In this document: positions 54,640-64,000 of the stretch, piece after piece
Layout: every line of letters starts with the position of its first letter
Numbering within the stretch: the first letter of the stretch is position 1
Origin: Allium sativum
Lineage: Eukaryota > Streptophyta > Magnoliopsida > Asparagales > Amaryllidaceae
DNA: 64,000 nucleotides
NCBI GenBank assembly: GCA_030737875.1
Contig: CM060918.1
Location: forward strand, 769,104,552-769,168,551
Direction of reading: 5' to 3'
Made by a program: the position numbers and the translations under genes
The notes under the pieces: generated by a model
The model's database searches: none
What the model was told of the DNA's origin: nothing
The model's input: only the letters and a program-made list of their open reading frames with translations

Positions 54640-56982
54640 TGTAACGACCCGCATTCTACGCATCAGAGAATCATAGAATATTTATTTTATTTTCATATGA
54701 AGTCATATGGTCGTGTAACTTTGGGAAACGACTATTGGGTCATTTCCCACATTCACGATTTTTACCAATTTTATATGACCATTTTACCCCTAGCAAATTT
54801 TGTTTTGCCTATAACTTTTGATTAGTAAGGAGTTTTGACCTGAAACCACTTCCATTAGATTCAGATGATGGTTTACCTTCCCATAGGGTGGTCACATTAA
54901 TCAAACGGACTTACCGTTTGGAAGATATGGCTGAAATAAGGTTTGGAAGATGGAAAACAGCTTAACCGGGATTGATTAGGTGATTAGTGGTTAGGTCCAT
55001 AGCCTATTTCAGGATTAGGGTTATGGGAGGACTCAAAAGAGTTATATAATGATTATTTTTCATTTTTCCATCCGCCGGTAACATTTCTTTGAACCCTAAT
55101 AATGGCCTTCATCCTCCAAATCTCATTCTAATTGCTTTCTAATCACTAATTAACCAAAATTACATCAAATCAGGAGAAATTAGCACCAAATCAGAGATAG
55201 AGCTGCTATAATACATAGAGATCCATGCCATAACAGTAAAGTTTCAGATCTAAGTTTTCATTCATGGCTAAGGTGAATGATTTACACTTTTATTCACTAA
55301 TTACGGCTAATTTGGGGTGATTAGTGATAAATAGAGAAATTATGCATCATAAAAATCTAGAAAAATATGTAAAAATTCTAAAATACTATTTTATATTACT
55401 AATTAAAAATTGGGTTAATCTGGATTAAGTTTGCTAATCCTATTGTTAGATATGATTAACTATGGTTAAGGGGAAATCATAAATTTGGGAATGTTTGATC
55501 GAAAACAACCTATATGCTTGATGTTTTGATCTTTTTGATTGGAGCTATATGTTATTACTACTGTTTGGTATGTTTTGTGATTGTCTAGTAAAGTTAGAAT
55601 GGTTGAAAATGTCGTCATATGGCCATAATGGGTGATACAAGCTTGCTGGAAAAGTGTCAGGATTCCGGATCGGATTAGAGAAATGGTATCAGATCGGATC
55701 GGATGGACCGAACCAGACCGGAGCGCAGCATAGGAGAAAATATGGCCAAAAGGAAGGACACCTGAGTTGAGTTGGGTTCAGATTGGAATTGAGGGTGTGG
55801 GGATTGGATTGGAGGATCGAACAGGAAGTGAAGCAGAGGACCGGATAGGGAGCTCGAGCATGACGAACCGAACCGGGATGGCCGAACTGAAATGAAAGAC
55901 ATGGATAGAAGAACCAAACCGAACACCAATTCACCCAAAACTCGAGATGAAAAGGAAGTCCAAGTGGGAAGTTATCACTCCTGATCTAGATGGGAATCAA
56001 TGAGTTAACTTCTAGAGTTGGGCTTTGCTGTGGGACGTGTGCAAAGGAGTTATCGATATCTATAACTTTGGTTCACCGTTGAGAGAGGGGGCATGTAGAC
56101 GAACCAAATCCAGAGGGTATATGGACTGGTTAGCCTGTACCCCAGACCAGAGAAGTTTGGACTGGGAAGGGTTATTGGCTATAGACCAGAAGGGCATGGT
56201 CATAGCAATAGTTGTACGGAGTCCAAAAGGGCATGGAGGCCCCAATGGATTTGGTGATCAAATCAGTGGATATCGTATACTTTACACACTGAGTGAGAGA
56301 TGTGATGATGATTGCTATGTTTGATGCTTGCTATCACCATGACATGCACACTCCCATGTTTACACTATATGCTAGTGTTACCTTAGAGTACTGTACATCT
56401 TGTTGTGCTAACTCTTTGGTTGCACGATCAGGTTCAGGTATGAGTATTTATACCTGTTATCGTTTTATTTTGCTGTTATCGCTCATACTATACTTTTTTC
56501 TGATTCAGAGTTTAATATCTCTTCTTATTAGTCTGGGTGCTCCTAAATGAGCAGACTAGACACAGTTTAGGTGGTTATGCGCGAGTAGTTGTCCGGAGAC
56601 GAGCAGGAGGCTCCCACGTACTATTTACATATGTTCTCCCTATGTTGTTGTTGGTCACTACTTTGGGCATTAGTAGTGTACCTTTCCTATTTTGCTTTAG
56701 AGACAATATTTTAAAGTTGTAATAATGATGGTTTGGATCGTAAGCTGTATTTTGGATTCCGTTGCGATGATGGTTTAGTTTTCAGCTTATGCACTGCCTC
56801 GCCTGTTTTATGTCAAGTTATGTTATTATTATATTTTATTCCATGCGCTGTGAGATATACTACAGGTTCTTTGGTGATTCATAGTTTCAAAACCTTTTCC
56901 TTTGACAACCATTCCATGCTAGTCAGGCATTAGCACAACATATTTCAGGGAAATGTCGACTGGTGCAGGGCGCACCATCACA
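54640..56982 (+). repeat. 5' LTR of chromovirus copy 2
   Basis: Starts TGTAACGACCCG, ends GCACCATCACA; 2343 bp. It has the same framework as copy 1 LTRs but lacks the GTCATGACTCCA triplication, and the CACGAACCGG cluster is replaced by GACCGAACC-type words near 55700-55930. Confidence 0.9.
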
Positions 56983-56983
56983 C

Positions 56984-56996
56984 TCGTATTAGAGCC
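56984..56996 (+). other. Degenerate tRNA-iMet primer-binding site
   Basis: TCGTATTAGAGCC in place of TGGTATCAGAGC; two positions differ. It lies directly after the LTR. Confidence 0.7.
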
Positions 56997-57122
56997 TAGA
57001 TTATGTAGTTTAACCTAATGGAACATCAGAGAGAAATAGTATACGTATATAATAGCGCGTATTTTTAATATTTTGGCTTTCAAAAGCTATATATATATAT
57101 ATATTTATTTATATATCAAAGG

Positions 57123-58532
57123 ATGAAGTCGCATTACATGGGCACCACTAAGGAGATGGTTAACCGTTTTCTCTTAACAGATTGGGCGATGAGCCGAAAT
57201 ACGAGGAGCACGGGTTCAGGGGCTAACAATGGGAATGTCCCTGATATAAGGACGATGTTTACTACCTTCATACGAGAGATGCTTAGGGATGCTCAAGGAG
57301 CAGTTCTTAATGCTGCTAATGGTGGTGGTGCAGTAGTGCAGGCGTCTAAAGCTGATTTCTCCAAGCTTAATAAGGATTATACTAGTCTTGGTGGAAAGCC
57401 GTTCCATGGAATGGAATCGGCTACGGAAGTTCAGGATTGGCTTGATAGTTGTGAGCGCATCTTCAAGGATTTGGGGATTGATGATGCAATAAAGAGAAAG
57501 TTAGCATCGCATCAGCTTCAAGGACGGGCTATGAATTGGTGGAATGCCATTAAAGTGGCCACTCCCGAGGATCAAGTTAGTTGGAATCAGTTTAAGACTC
57601 GCTTTAGTGACAAGTTTATTCCAGCTGCTCAGAAATCAGAATTGTTTAGGATGTTTTTGGAGCTTAAGAAAAATGGAAGTCCAGTCTCAGAGTATATTGT
57701 TGAATTCGATACCTTATCGAAGTATGGATTATCTCTTATTGATACTGCTAGGAAGAAGAACGAGAAGTTCATAACTGAATTAGATGGGTACTTGGGGGAA
57801 AGGCTTATAAACCACATCGATGAGACATTTGAATCTAATGTGGGAAAAGCGTTGAGATTAGAGAGCCTTTACCCTAAGTCAAAGACCGAGGTTACTATTA
57901 CATCTGTAGAGGAGCCAAAGTCGTAGGCAAGCGGTGGAGGTAAGAATAATTCCCAGAATAAGAGGAAACAGAACCAAACCAAGGATGGCCAGAAAAAGAA
58001 GAATAAGAAAGATGCCCAGTGCTTTAGCTGTGGCAATAAGGGCCACTATATCGAAAAATGTCGAGCGAAGAAGGGGGAAAGGAAATGCTTCAACTGTGAC
58101 CAAGTGGGACACTTCAAGAATGAATGTCTGCAACACCCTAAAAAGAAACAGATCGTGAAAGCATATGCTATCAACGTTGTTCCTTCTTCGTCGAATGCCC
58201 CAACTGTGACGGAGAGAGGAAAAGGTGTCATTATTCAAGGTATGTTTTCCATTTATGATGTTCATGTTCGAGTATTGTTTGATATCGAGGCTTCCCATTC
58301 CTTCGTGTCTAGTGACCTGGTAGATAGGTTGGAATTGGAACCCGAGATTGTCGATAGACCATTAGTTCTGACGAACGCGATCGGTGTTTCGACTAGCCTT
58401 AGTATGATTTGCCATAATTTGGACTTATCGAGTCATGAATGTATGTTTGCTTGTGATTGCTTTGTTTTGGGCTTTACTAGGTTTGACATTATTTTGGGAG
58501 TCGATTGGCTCCAAAGGTATGGGGGGTGGTAG
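57123..58532 (+). pseudogene. gag-pro: gag and protease of chromovirus copy 2 (one stop, altered active site)
   Basis: A single frame runs 57123-58532 apart from one TAG at 57924 (CAG expected). The gag core includes DFSKLNKDYTSLGGKPFHGM and RKLASHQLQGRAMNWWNAIK. Two CCHC knuckles follow: CFSCGNKGHYIEKC at about 58020 and CFNCDQVGHFKNEC at about 58086. The protease active-site motif, DTGA in copy 1, is DIEA here (about 58281), so the essential Thr-Gly are lost and proteolysis would fail. Gag, knuckles and protease share one frame, which suggests that the parent family made a single gag-pol polyprotein. It is the best preserved gag in the window. Confidence 0.92.
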
Positions 58533-59974
58533 ATTGTGAGAGGTCTTCGGTGACCATTAGAGCGGATGATGGGCGGAGGGCCTACCTAGCGATGGGGTGA
58601 TGACTTTTTTTTCTAAATTCCCTCGACATCCCGCATGATGAGTTATCAGACGTGCCTATTAATAGCGAGTATCCGGACAACTTCGGGGAAATGACTGGAC
58701 TTCCACCGCACCGAGAGATCAAGTTTCAGATTAATTTAGTGAAAGATGCTAGACCTATAGTGATGCCACTTCATCATATGGCACCAAGGGAGAAGCGAGA
58801 GCTCGAGGTGTAAGTAAGCGGTCTTTTGAAGAAGGGATTTATCCGAAGAAGTGTTTCTGAGTGGGGAGCACCAGTTGTATTAGCTACTAAGGCCGATGGT
58901 TCCCTTTGCTTATGTGTAGACTACCTCGAGCTAAACAAGGCAACTAGGAAGAAGAAGTATCCTCTTCCACGGATAGACAACTTGTTTGTTCAACTGAATG
59001 GAGCAAGAGTGTTCTCCCAGTTGGTTCTCGCGACAGGATCTCATCAGCTCCGAGTAGCAGCTGAGAGTACAGCTAAAACGGCTTTTCGAACGCCGTTTGG
59101 ATTCTATGAGTGGTTGGTCATGCCATTCGGGTTGACCAATGCACCCACATATTTCGTTGATCTTATAAATAGGGTTTTCAGGGATCAATTAAATAAGTTT
59201 TCTCTTATGTTTGTAGAAGATATCTCGGTTTACTCGAAGATAGAGGAGGAACACAAGGAACATTTAAGGACAGTGATAGAGGTGTTGAGGAAACACCAAT
59301 TAAAAGCAAAATTTTCTAAGTGTCACTTTTGGAGGGGGGATTGAGATTCTTTGGCCATGTTGTTTCATAGAATGGTATTTCCGTGGATCCTACGAAGGTG
59401 GCTATGGTGCAAGATTGGTCTACGCCCAAGAATGCAACGGACTTGATAAGTTTCTTGAGATTAGCCGGATATTATCATAAATTTATCCAAGACTTCTCCA
59501 TGATAGCGGCACTATTAAATTAGTTGACCAAGAAGAATCAAGCTTTTGCTTGAGACGAAAGGTGTGAGAATTCATTTAAGAGTCTAAAGGAGAAGTTAAT
59601 GTGTGCACGTGTGTTCGTTATTCCAAAGGGGAACGAAGAGATGACGGTATACACGGATGTCTGTGGAACCGGACTAGGTGTTGTACTGATGCAAGAAGGT
59701 AGGGTTGTAGCTTATGCTAGTCGGCAACTGAAACCACATGAGAAAAGGTATCCTACCCAAGATTTGGAATTGGTAGTGATCATATTCGCGTTGAAAATGT
59801 GGAGACACTATTTCTTGGAAGAAAGATTCGAGTTGTTTACTGATCATAAGTCATTAAAGTATCTTTTCTCTTAGAAGGATTTAAGTCTTCGTCAACAGAG
59901 ATGGTTAGAGTTTTTAGCTTCATATGATTTCAATATCGCATACACACCGGGGAAGGGCAATGCGGTAGCTGATG
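58533..59974 (+). pseudogene. pol: Reverse transcriptase and RNase H of chromovirus copy 2 (catalytic losses)
   Basis: RT blocks LCVDYLELNK, then LVLATGSHQL where copy 1 has LDLATG, so the first catalytic Asp is Val (about 59024). FVEDISVYS replaces FVDD, turning the first Asp of the YXDD box into Glu (59216). RNase H is recognised from [42 protein letters not shown] and ADALSW. Breaks: frameshift after 58532, TAA near 58810, TGA at 59342, stop codons near 59520 and 59556, and TAG at 59872. Catalysis would be impossible even without the frame breaks. Confidence 0.92.
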
Positions 59975-61164
59975 CATTGAGTTGGAGATATGCCAGTTTG
60001 GGTGCTATGTTTCTTGAATGGAAGCAACTGGAGTATATCGCGGGATATGATTTCAGACCTAAGTGTGAATTGGATCCAGAGATGTTAGCAAGTTTGACGA
60101 TTAGACCGAGTTTGATTAAGCGGGTTGGTTCCAGTCAAAGGGGCGACCTTAATCTATTAGAAATCATCTCCAAGGTAGAGACGGGTATCGACGGTGAGGA
60201 AATTGACAAGAATAGGTTTGACATAGAAGGATGCCTCCGAAAGAATGGGAGATTGGTTGTACCCAACGTTAATGGATTAACAGATGGAGTGCTTAGAGAG
60301 TGTCATCACTAAAACCTGACTATACATCTCAGTACTAACAAAATGTATCGAGACATGAAGCAGACCTACTACTAGGAAGGGAAGAAGAGAGATATTGGAA
60401 AGTTTATATCAAAGTGCACGAATTGCCAGTTAGTTAAAGCCAAGAAAAAGAAGCCTAGTGGTTTGTTGCAACCATTGGAAATTCCCGAATGGAAATGGGA
60501 ACAAGTCTCAATGGATTTTGTAGATGGTTTACCAAGGACTATATCAGGTCATAATAACATTTGGGTGATTGTGGATCGATTGACCAAAAGCGCAAGGTTT
60601 AAACCCGTTAAGTCGAATAGAACAGTAGATAAGTTAGCAGAACTGTATATGAAATGGGTAGTGAGGTTTCATAGAGTACCTTAAGGCATTGTGAATGACC
60701 AAGATCCATTATTTACTAGTGGGTTTTGGAAGATCTTAAAAGAGGCCTTAGGGTCAAAATTACATCTCAGTACCGCGTACCATCCCCAAACCGACGGTCA
60801 AACAGAGAGGGTGAATCATGTATTAGAGGATCTCTTGAGAGCTTGTATATTGGATTTTGGTGGACATAGGATGACCATTTGCATCTGGTTGATTTCGCAT
60901 ATAACAATAATTATCAGTCCAGTATTGGTATGGCTCCATTTGAAGCTTTGTATGGAAGACAGTGCAACTCACCATCATGTCGGTTAGAAGCCGGTGAGAA
61001 ATTCGTGCTTGGGCCAGATGTAATAAGAGAAACTTCAGATAAGATCAAGATTATTCAACGGCGAATAAAGGTTTCCCAAGATAGGCAGAAGAGTTATGTT
61101 GATAAAAGACGAAGAGATTTGAGATTCTCGATTGGCGACTTGGTATTCATCAAGATCTCTCTCC
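59975..61164 (+). pseudogene. int: Integrase of chromovirus copy 2, truncated
   Basis: The zinc region keeps CTNCQLVK (lost in copy 1). The core shows MDFVDGLPRT (about 60512), [10 protein letters not shown] (60694) and TDGQTERVN (about 60793). Stops include TAA near 60310, TAG in the YYWEG motif near 60373, and TAA at 60682. A frameshift lies near 60870. The reading RRRDLRFSIGDLVFIKISL ends at about 61164, where the sequence passes without a gap into ATGGCTGAAATAAGG of the LTR. No chromodomain tail or PPT remains. Confidence 0.9.
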
Positions 61165-63285
61165 GTATGGCTGAAATAAGGTATGGAAGATGGAGAATAG
61201 CTTAACTGGGCTTAATTAGGAGATTAGTTGTTAGGCCCATAACCCATTTCAGGATTAGGGTTACGGGAGGGCTGAAAAGAGCTAGAGAATGATTCTTTTT
61301 CATTTTTCCAGCTGCCACTAACATTTCTTTGAACCCTAACAATGGCCTCCATCCTCCAAATCTCATTCTAATTGCTTTCTAATCACTAATTAACCAAAGC
61401 TACATCAAATCAAGAGAAATTAGCACCAAATCAGAGATAGAGCTGCTTCAATACAGAGATCTGTGCCATAACAGTAAAGTTACAGATCTAAGATTTCATT
61501 TATGGCTAAGGTGTGTGATTTGCACTTTTATTCACTAATTACGGCTAATTATGGGTGATTGGTGCTAACTATCAAAATTATGCATCATAAAAATCTAGAA
61601 AAATATGTAGAAATTCTAAAATATTATTTTATGTTACTGGTTAAAAGTTGGATTAATTTGGATTAAGTTTGCTAATCCTATTTTTAGATATGGTTAAACA
61701 TGGTTAAGGGAAAGATCATAGATTTGGGAATGTTTGATCTAAAACAACCTATATGCTTGATGTTTTGATCTTTTTGATTGAACCTATATGTTGTCACCGC
61801 TGTTTGGTATGTTTTGTGATTGTTTAGTAAAGTTATAATGATTGAAAACGCCTTCATATGGCGAGAATGGGTGATACAAACTTGCTGGAAAAGTGGCAGG
61901 ATTCTGGATTGGATCAGAGAAGGGGGATTAGATCGGATGGACCGAACTGGACCGGAGTGTGACATAGGAGAAAACATGGAAAAAGGAAGGCCACTTGAGT
62001 TGAGTTGGGTTCGGATTGGAAGTGAGGGCATGGGGATCAGATCGGAGGACCGAACAAGAATTGTAGCAGGGGACCGGATAGGGAGCTAGAGCATGACGAA
62101 CCAAACCGAGCATAACGAACCAAATCGAGCACGACGAACTGAACCGAGCACAACGAAACGAACCGATGAAACGAACCGGGATGGCCGAACCGAACCAAAC
62201 GACATAGGCCGGAGAACCGAACACCAATTCAACCAAAACCTGAGATGCAAAGGAAGTCCAAGTGGGAAGTTATCACTCCGGATCCAGATGGGAACCAACG
62301 AGTTAACTTTTATAGTTAGGCTTTGCTGTGGGATGTGTGCAAAGGAGTTATCGATATCTATAACTTTGGTTCACCGTTGAGAGAGGGAACACGTAGACGA
62401 ACCAGAGCCACAAGATGTATGGAATGGTTGACCTGTACCCCAGAGTCAAGAAAGTTTGGACTGGGAAGGGCTATTGGCTATAGACCAGAAGGGAATGGTC
62501 ATAGTAATAGTTGTACGGAGTCTAGAAAGGCATGAACCTGTCATGGCCCTAATGAATTTGGTGATCAAAGCAGTGGATATCGTATACTTAACGCACTTAG
62601 TGAGAGATGTGAGGATGATTGTTATGTTTGATGTTTGCTATCACCATGACATGCACACTCCCATTTTTACACTATATGTTAGTGTTACCTTAGAGTACTG
62701 TACATCTTGTTGTGCTAACTCTTTGGTTGTAGGACCAGGTTCAAGTATGATTATTACTTGTTATCTTTTTGTTTTGCTGTTATCGCTCATACCAGACTTT
62801 TGTCTGACCCAAAGTTTTATGTCTCTTCTTATTACTCTGGGTGCTCCTAAACGAATAGACTAGAGACATATTAGGTGGTTATGCACGAGTAGCTATCCGG
62901 AGACGAGCAGGAGGCTCCCACGTACTATTTACATATATTCTCCCTATGTTGTTGTTGGTCACTACTTTGGGCATTAGTAGTGTACTTTCCTATTTTGCTT
63001 TAGAGACAGTATTTTGATGTTGTAATAATGATGGTTTGGATCATATGCTGTATTTTGGATTTCGCTGCTATGATGGTTTAGTTTTCAGCTTATGCACTGT
63101 CTAGCCTGTTTTATGTCAAGTTATGTTATTATTATATTTTATTCCATGCGCTGTGAGATATACTACAGGTTCTTTGGTGATTCATAGTTTCAAATCCTTT
63201 TCCTTTGACGACCGTACCGTGCTAGTCGGGCATTAGCACAGCGCGTTTCAGGGAAATGTCAACTGGTGCGGGTCGGGCCGTCACA
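61165..63285 (+). repeat. 3' LTR of chromovirus copy 2, 5'-truncated
   Basis: Collinear with 54926-56982 of the 5' LTR, missing about the first 286 bp. It ends CGGGCCGTCACA. It includes a short tandem array of CGAACYRAAYCGAGCAYRA words at 62089-62190 not expanded in the 5' LTR. Confidence 0.9.
62089..62190 (+). repeat. Short tandem repeat of ACGAACYRAACCGAGCAY, about 20 bp unit
   Basis: Five to six units of AGCAYRACGAACYRAACCG type in the 3' LTR of copy 2. The 5' LTR has only a short counterpart near 55850-55880, so the array expanded (or contracted) after insertion. Confidence 0.8.
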
Positions 63286-64000
63286 AGCTACCCCTAAGCA
63301 TGCCGTATGATTAGAAAAGGAGGGGAAGTTTGATGATTTGAATATACTTCCGCTTTTTACATCTCCTTGGCCTAGCTGCATAAGTGAAGAAAGCTTAACA
63401 CTTACCATTGTTGGGATCACTCCTTCGAGCCGGACGCTATCTGGTCTGTTCAGAGAACACTTAAGACACACACTCATAAACACGCATGACAAAACATTTG
63501 TTTATGTACATAGGGGTGTCCGAGTCTAACCTTGAATATGTTCCTTTGCAAGTCAAATGGCACGAGGGGGCAATGGACAAATTCAAGGATCCGGGAGTCA
63601 CCGACCACCGAGGAGTGGGTTCATTAAAGATTTTAAAAGAGATACAAGTTTGTTTGATGAGCCACACACCCTCGCGACTGTGGTAGCGAGTACCGTCACA
63701 AAGAACAACCCTGACATTTTGAATCCCCTCCTCTCACTACTTGGTCATGTGGGATAGATACAAGGCACGACACAACGGGCAGTAGGAAACTCTCTTCGAC
63801 GATTCCATATTACATTTCTCCTTTAGTGCCCCTCACCACTTCTAAAGGAAAGGAGTTGGCGCCTACTGATAAAAGAAAGAAAGTAACATCGAAGAAAAGG
63901 GGACAACTTTCAGACGTTCCCGAAGCTCCAGAGCTCACTGTAGACCATAGGAAGGCCGTACTAAGGAAGTGATTTCCCAAGCATTACTTTGACGTGATAA
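63286..64000. other. Element D resumes; no complete gene
   Basis: Begins with the second TSD copy AGCTA. Several short plus-strand frames are open. The last (63820-63972) reads TSKGKELAPTDKRKKVTSKK and is lysine rich like a nuclear-protein tail, so it may be a distal part of the antisense ORF or another small ORF. No gag or pol motif of D is seen before the window ends. Confidence 0.4.

Larger units (their letters stand above)
54640..63285 (+). mobile_element. Chromovirus copy 2 (same family as copy 1), deleted and dead
   Basis: TG at 54640 and CA at 63285, flanked by AGTTA (54635-54639) and AGCTA (63286-63290), a 5 bp TSD with one mismatch. It holds 5' LTR, degenerate PBS, gag, protease, RT, RNase H and integrase in the same order as copy 1 with closely similar wording. 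A deletion fuses the integrase near 61164 to the inside of the 3' LTR, removing the chromodomain tail, the PPT and about 286 bp of the LTR start. Stops, frameshifts and catalytic substitutions are listed in the parts. Confidence 0.93.
50260..64000 (-). mobile_element. Tat-like element D, partly in window, split by chromovirus copy 2
   Basis: The left LTR (50260-51419), an adjacent minus-strand polypurine tract and an antisense ORF on the plus strand (53326-54582) give the same layout as element C. The element therefore reads on the minus strand and continues beyond the window on the right. Chromovirus copy 2 interrupts it at 54640-63285, and D sequence resumes at 63286. Gag, pol and the 5' LTR are not in the window. 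Confidence 0.7.

Noticed and set aside
55675..55938. Ser/Pro-rich minus-strand frames in the LTR of copy 2
   Set aside because: Overlap GACCGAACC repeat words in LTR sequence; similar shadows at 61928-62298.

Overview
This window is plant nuclear heterochromatin: AT-rich DNA made almost entirely of nested transposable elements. I see no intact host gene. Plant origin is indicated by Ty3/gypsy elements of two plant lineages (a Tekay/Del-like chromovirus primed by initiator-methionine tRNA, and Tat-like elements with an antisense extra ORF), by CACTA and hAT miniature elements, and by fragments of a plant-type ubiquitin-specific protease and a RING-H2 protein. No rRNA, tRNA, CRISPR or bacterial-type gene was seen. 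The species cannot be named from the sequence.

Layout. 1-1181: AT-rich DNA with one probable DNA-transposon end at 470. 1182-11989: a giant TG...CA-bounded segment on the minus strand with target-site duplication (TSD) AGTTG, read as a solo LTR and split by a second giant solo LTR on the plus strand (5905-10337, TSD CACAT). 11990-16973: low-complexity single-copy-looking DNA with a broken RING fragment, another transposon end (15262) and three damaged exons of a UBP16/17-like ubiquitin protease. 16974-26552: a complete-length but dead chromovirus (copy 1), inserted in the end of a CACTA-like element whose terminus is at 26748.

27495-47491: a 20 kb Tat-like element E (LTRs about 750 bp, TSD ATTAT/GTTAT) with no recognisable gag or pol of its own. 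It contains Tat element C (28467-36270, minus strand, gag plus antisense ORF, no pol) and a third giant solo LTR (38331-43483, TSD CTAAC). 47492-50259: host DNA with a 761 bp hAT miniature element (8 bp TSD) and a 141 bp CACTA miniature element (3 bp TSD). 50260 to the window end: Tat element D on the minus strand, of which the 3' LTR, the polypurine tract and a broken antisense ORF are visible. It is interrupted by chromovirus copy 2 (54640-63285, TSD AGTTA/AGCTA), whose integrase is fused by deletion to its 3' LTR.

How the parts relate. The insertion order follows directly from the nesting and the TSDs. The two chromovirus copies are one family, both inactivated by frameshifts and by nonsense changes of the CAG/CAA/CGA/TGG to stop kind, as expected from decay of methylated DNA. 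Elements C, D and E share an LTR box (AGTGGANGTAGG...CCACTATAAA) and a polypurine-tract context. The three giant LTRs share a conserved block near their 3' end that is also faintly present in the chromovirus LTRs. The most unusual content is in the non-coding parts: private minisatellite arrays with palindromic units inside each giant LTR, a recurring PPT-like hairpin in element E, a dense field of palindromic GGGATACGA-type motifs in element D, and a 114 bp in-frame tandem repeat in element C. All positions were read by eye; no alignment or database search was run.
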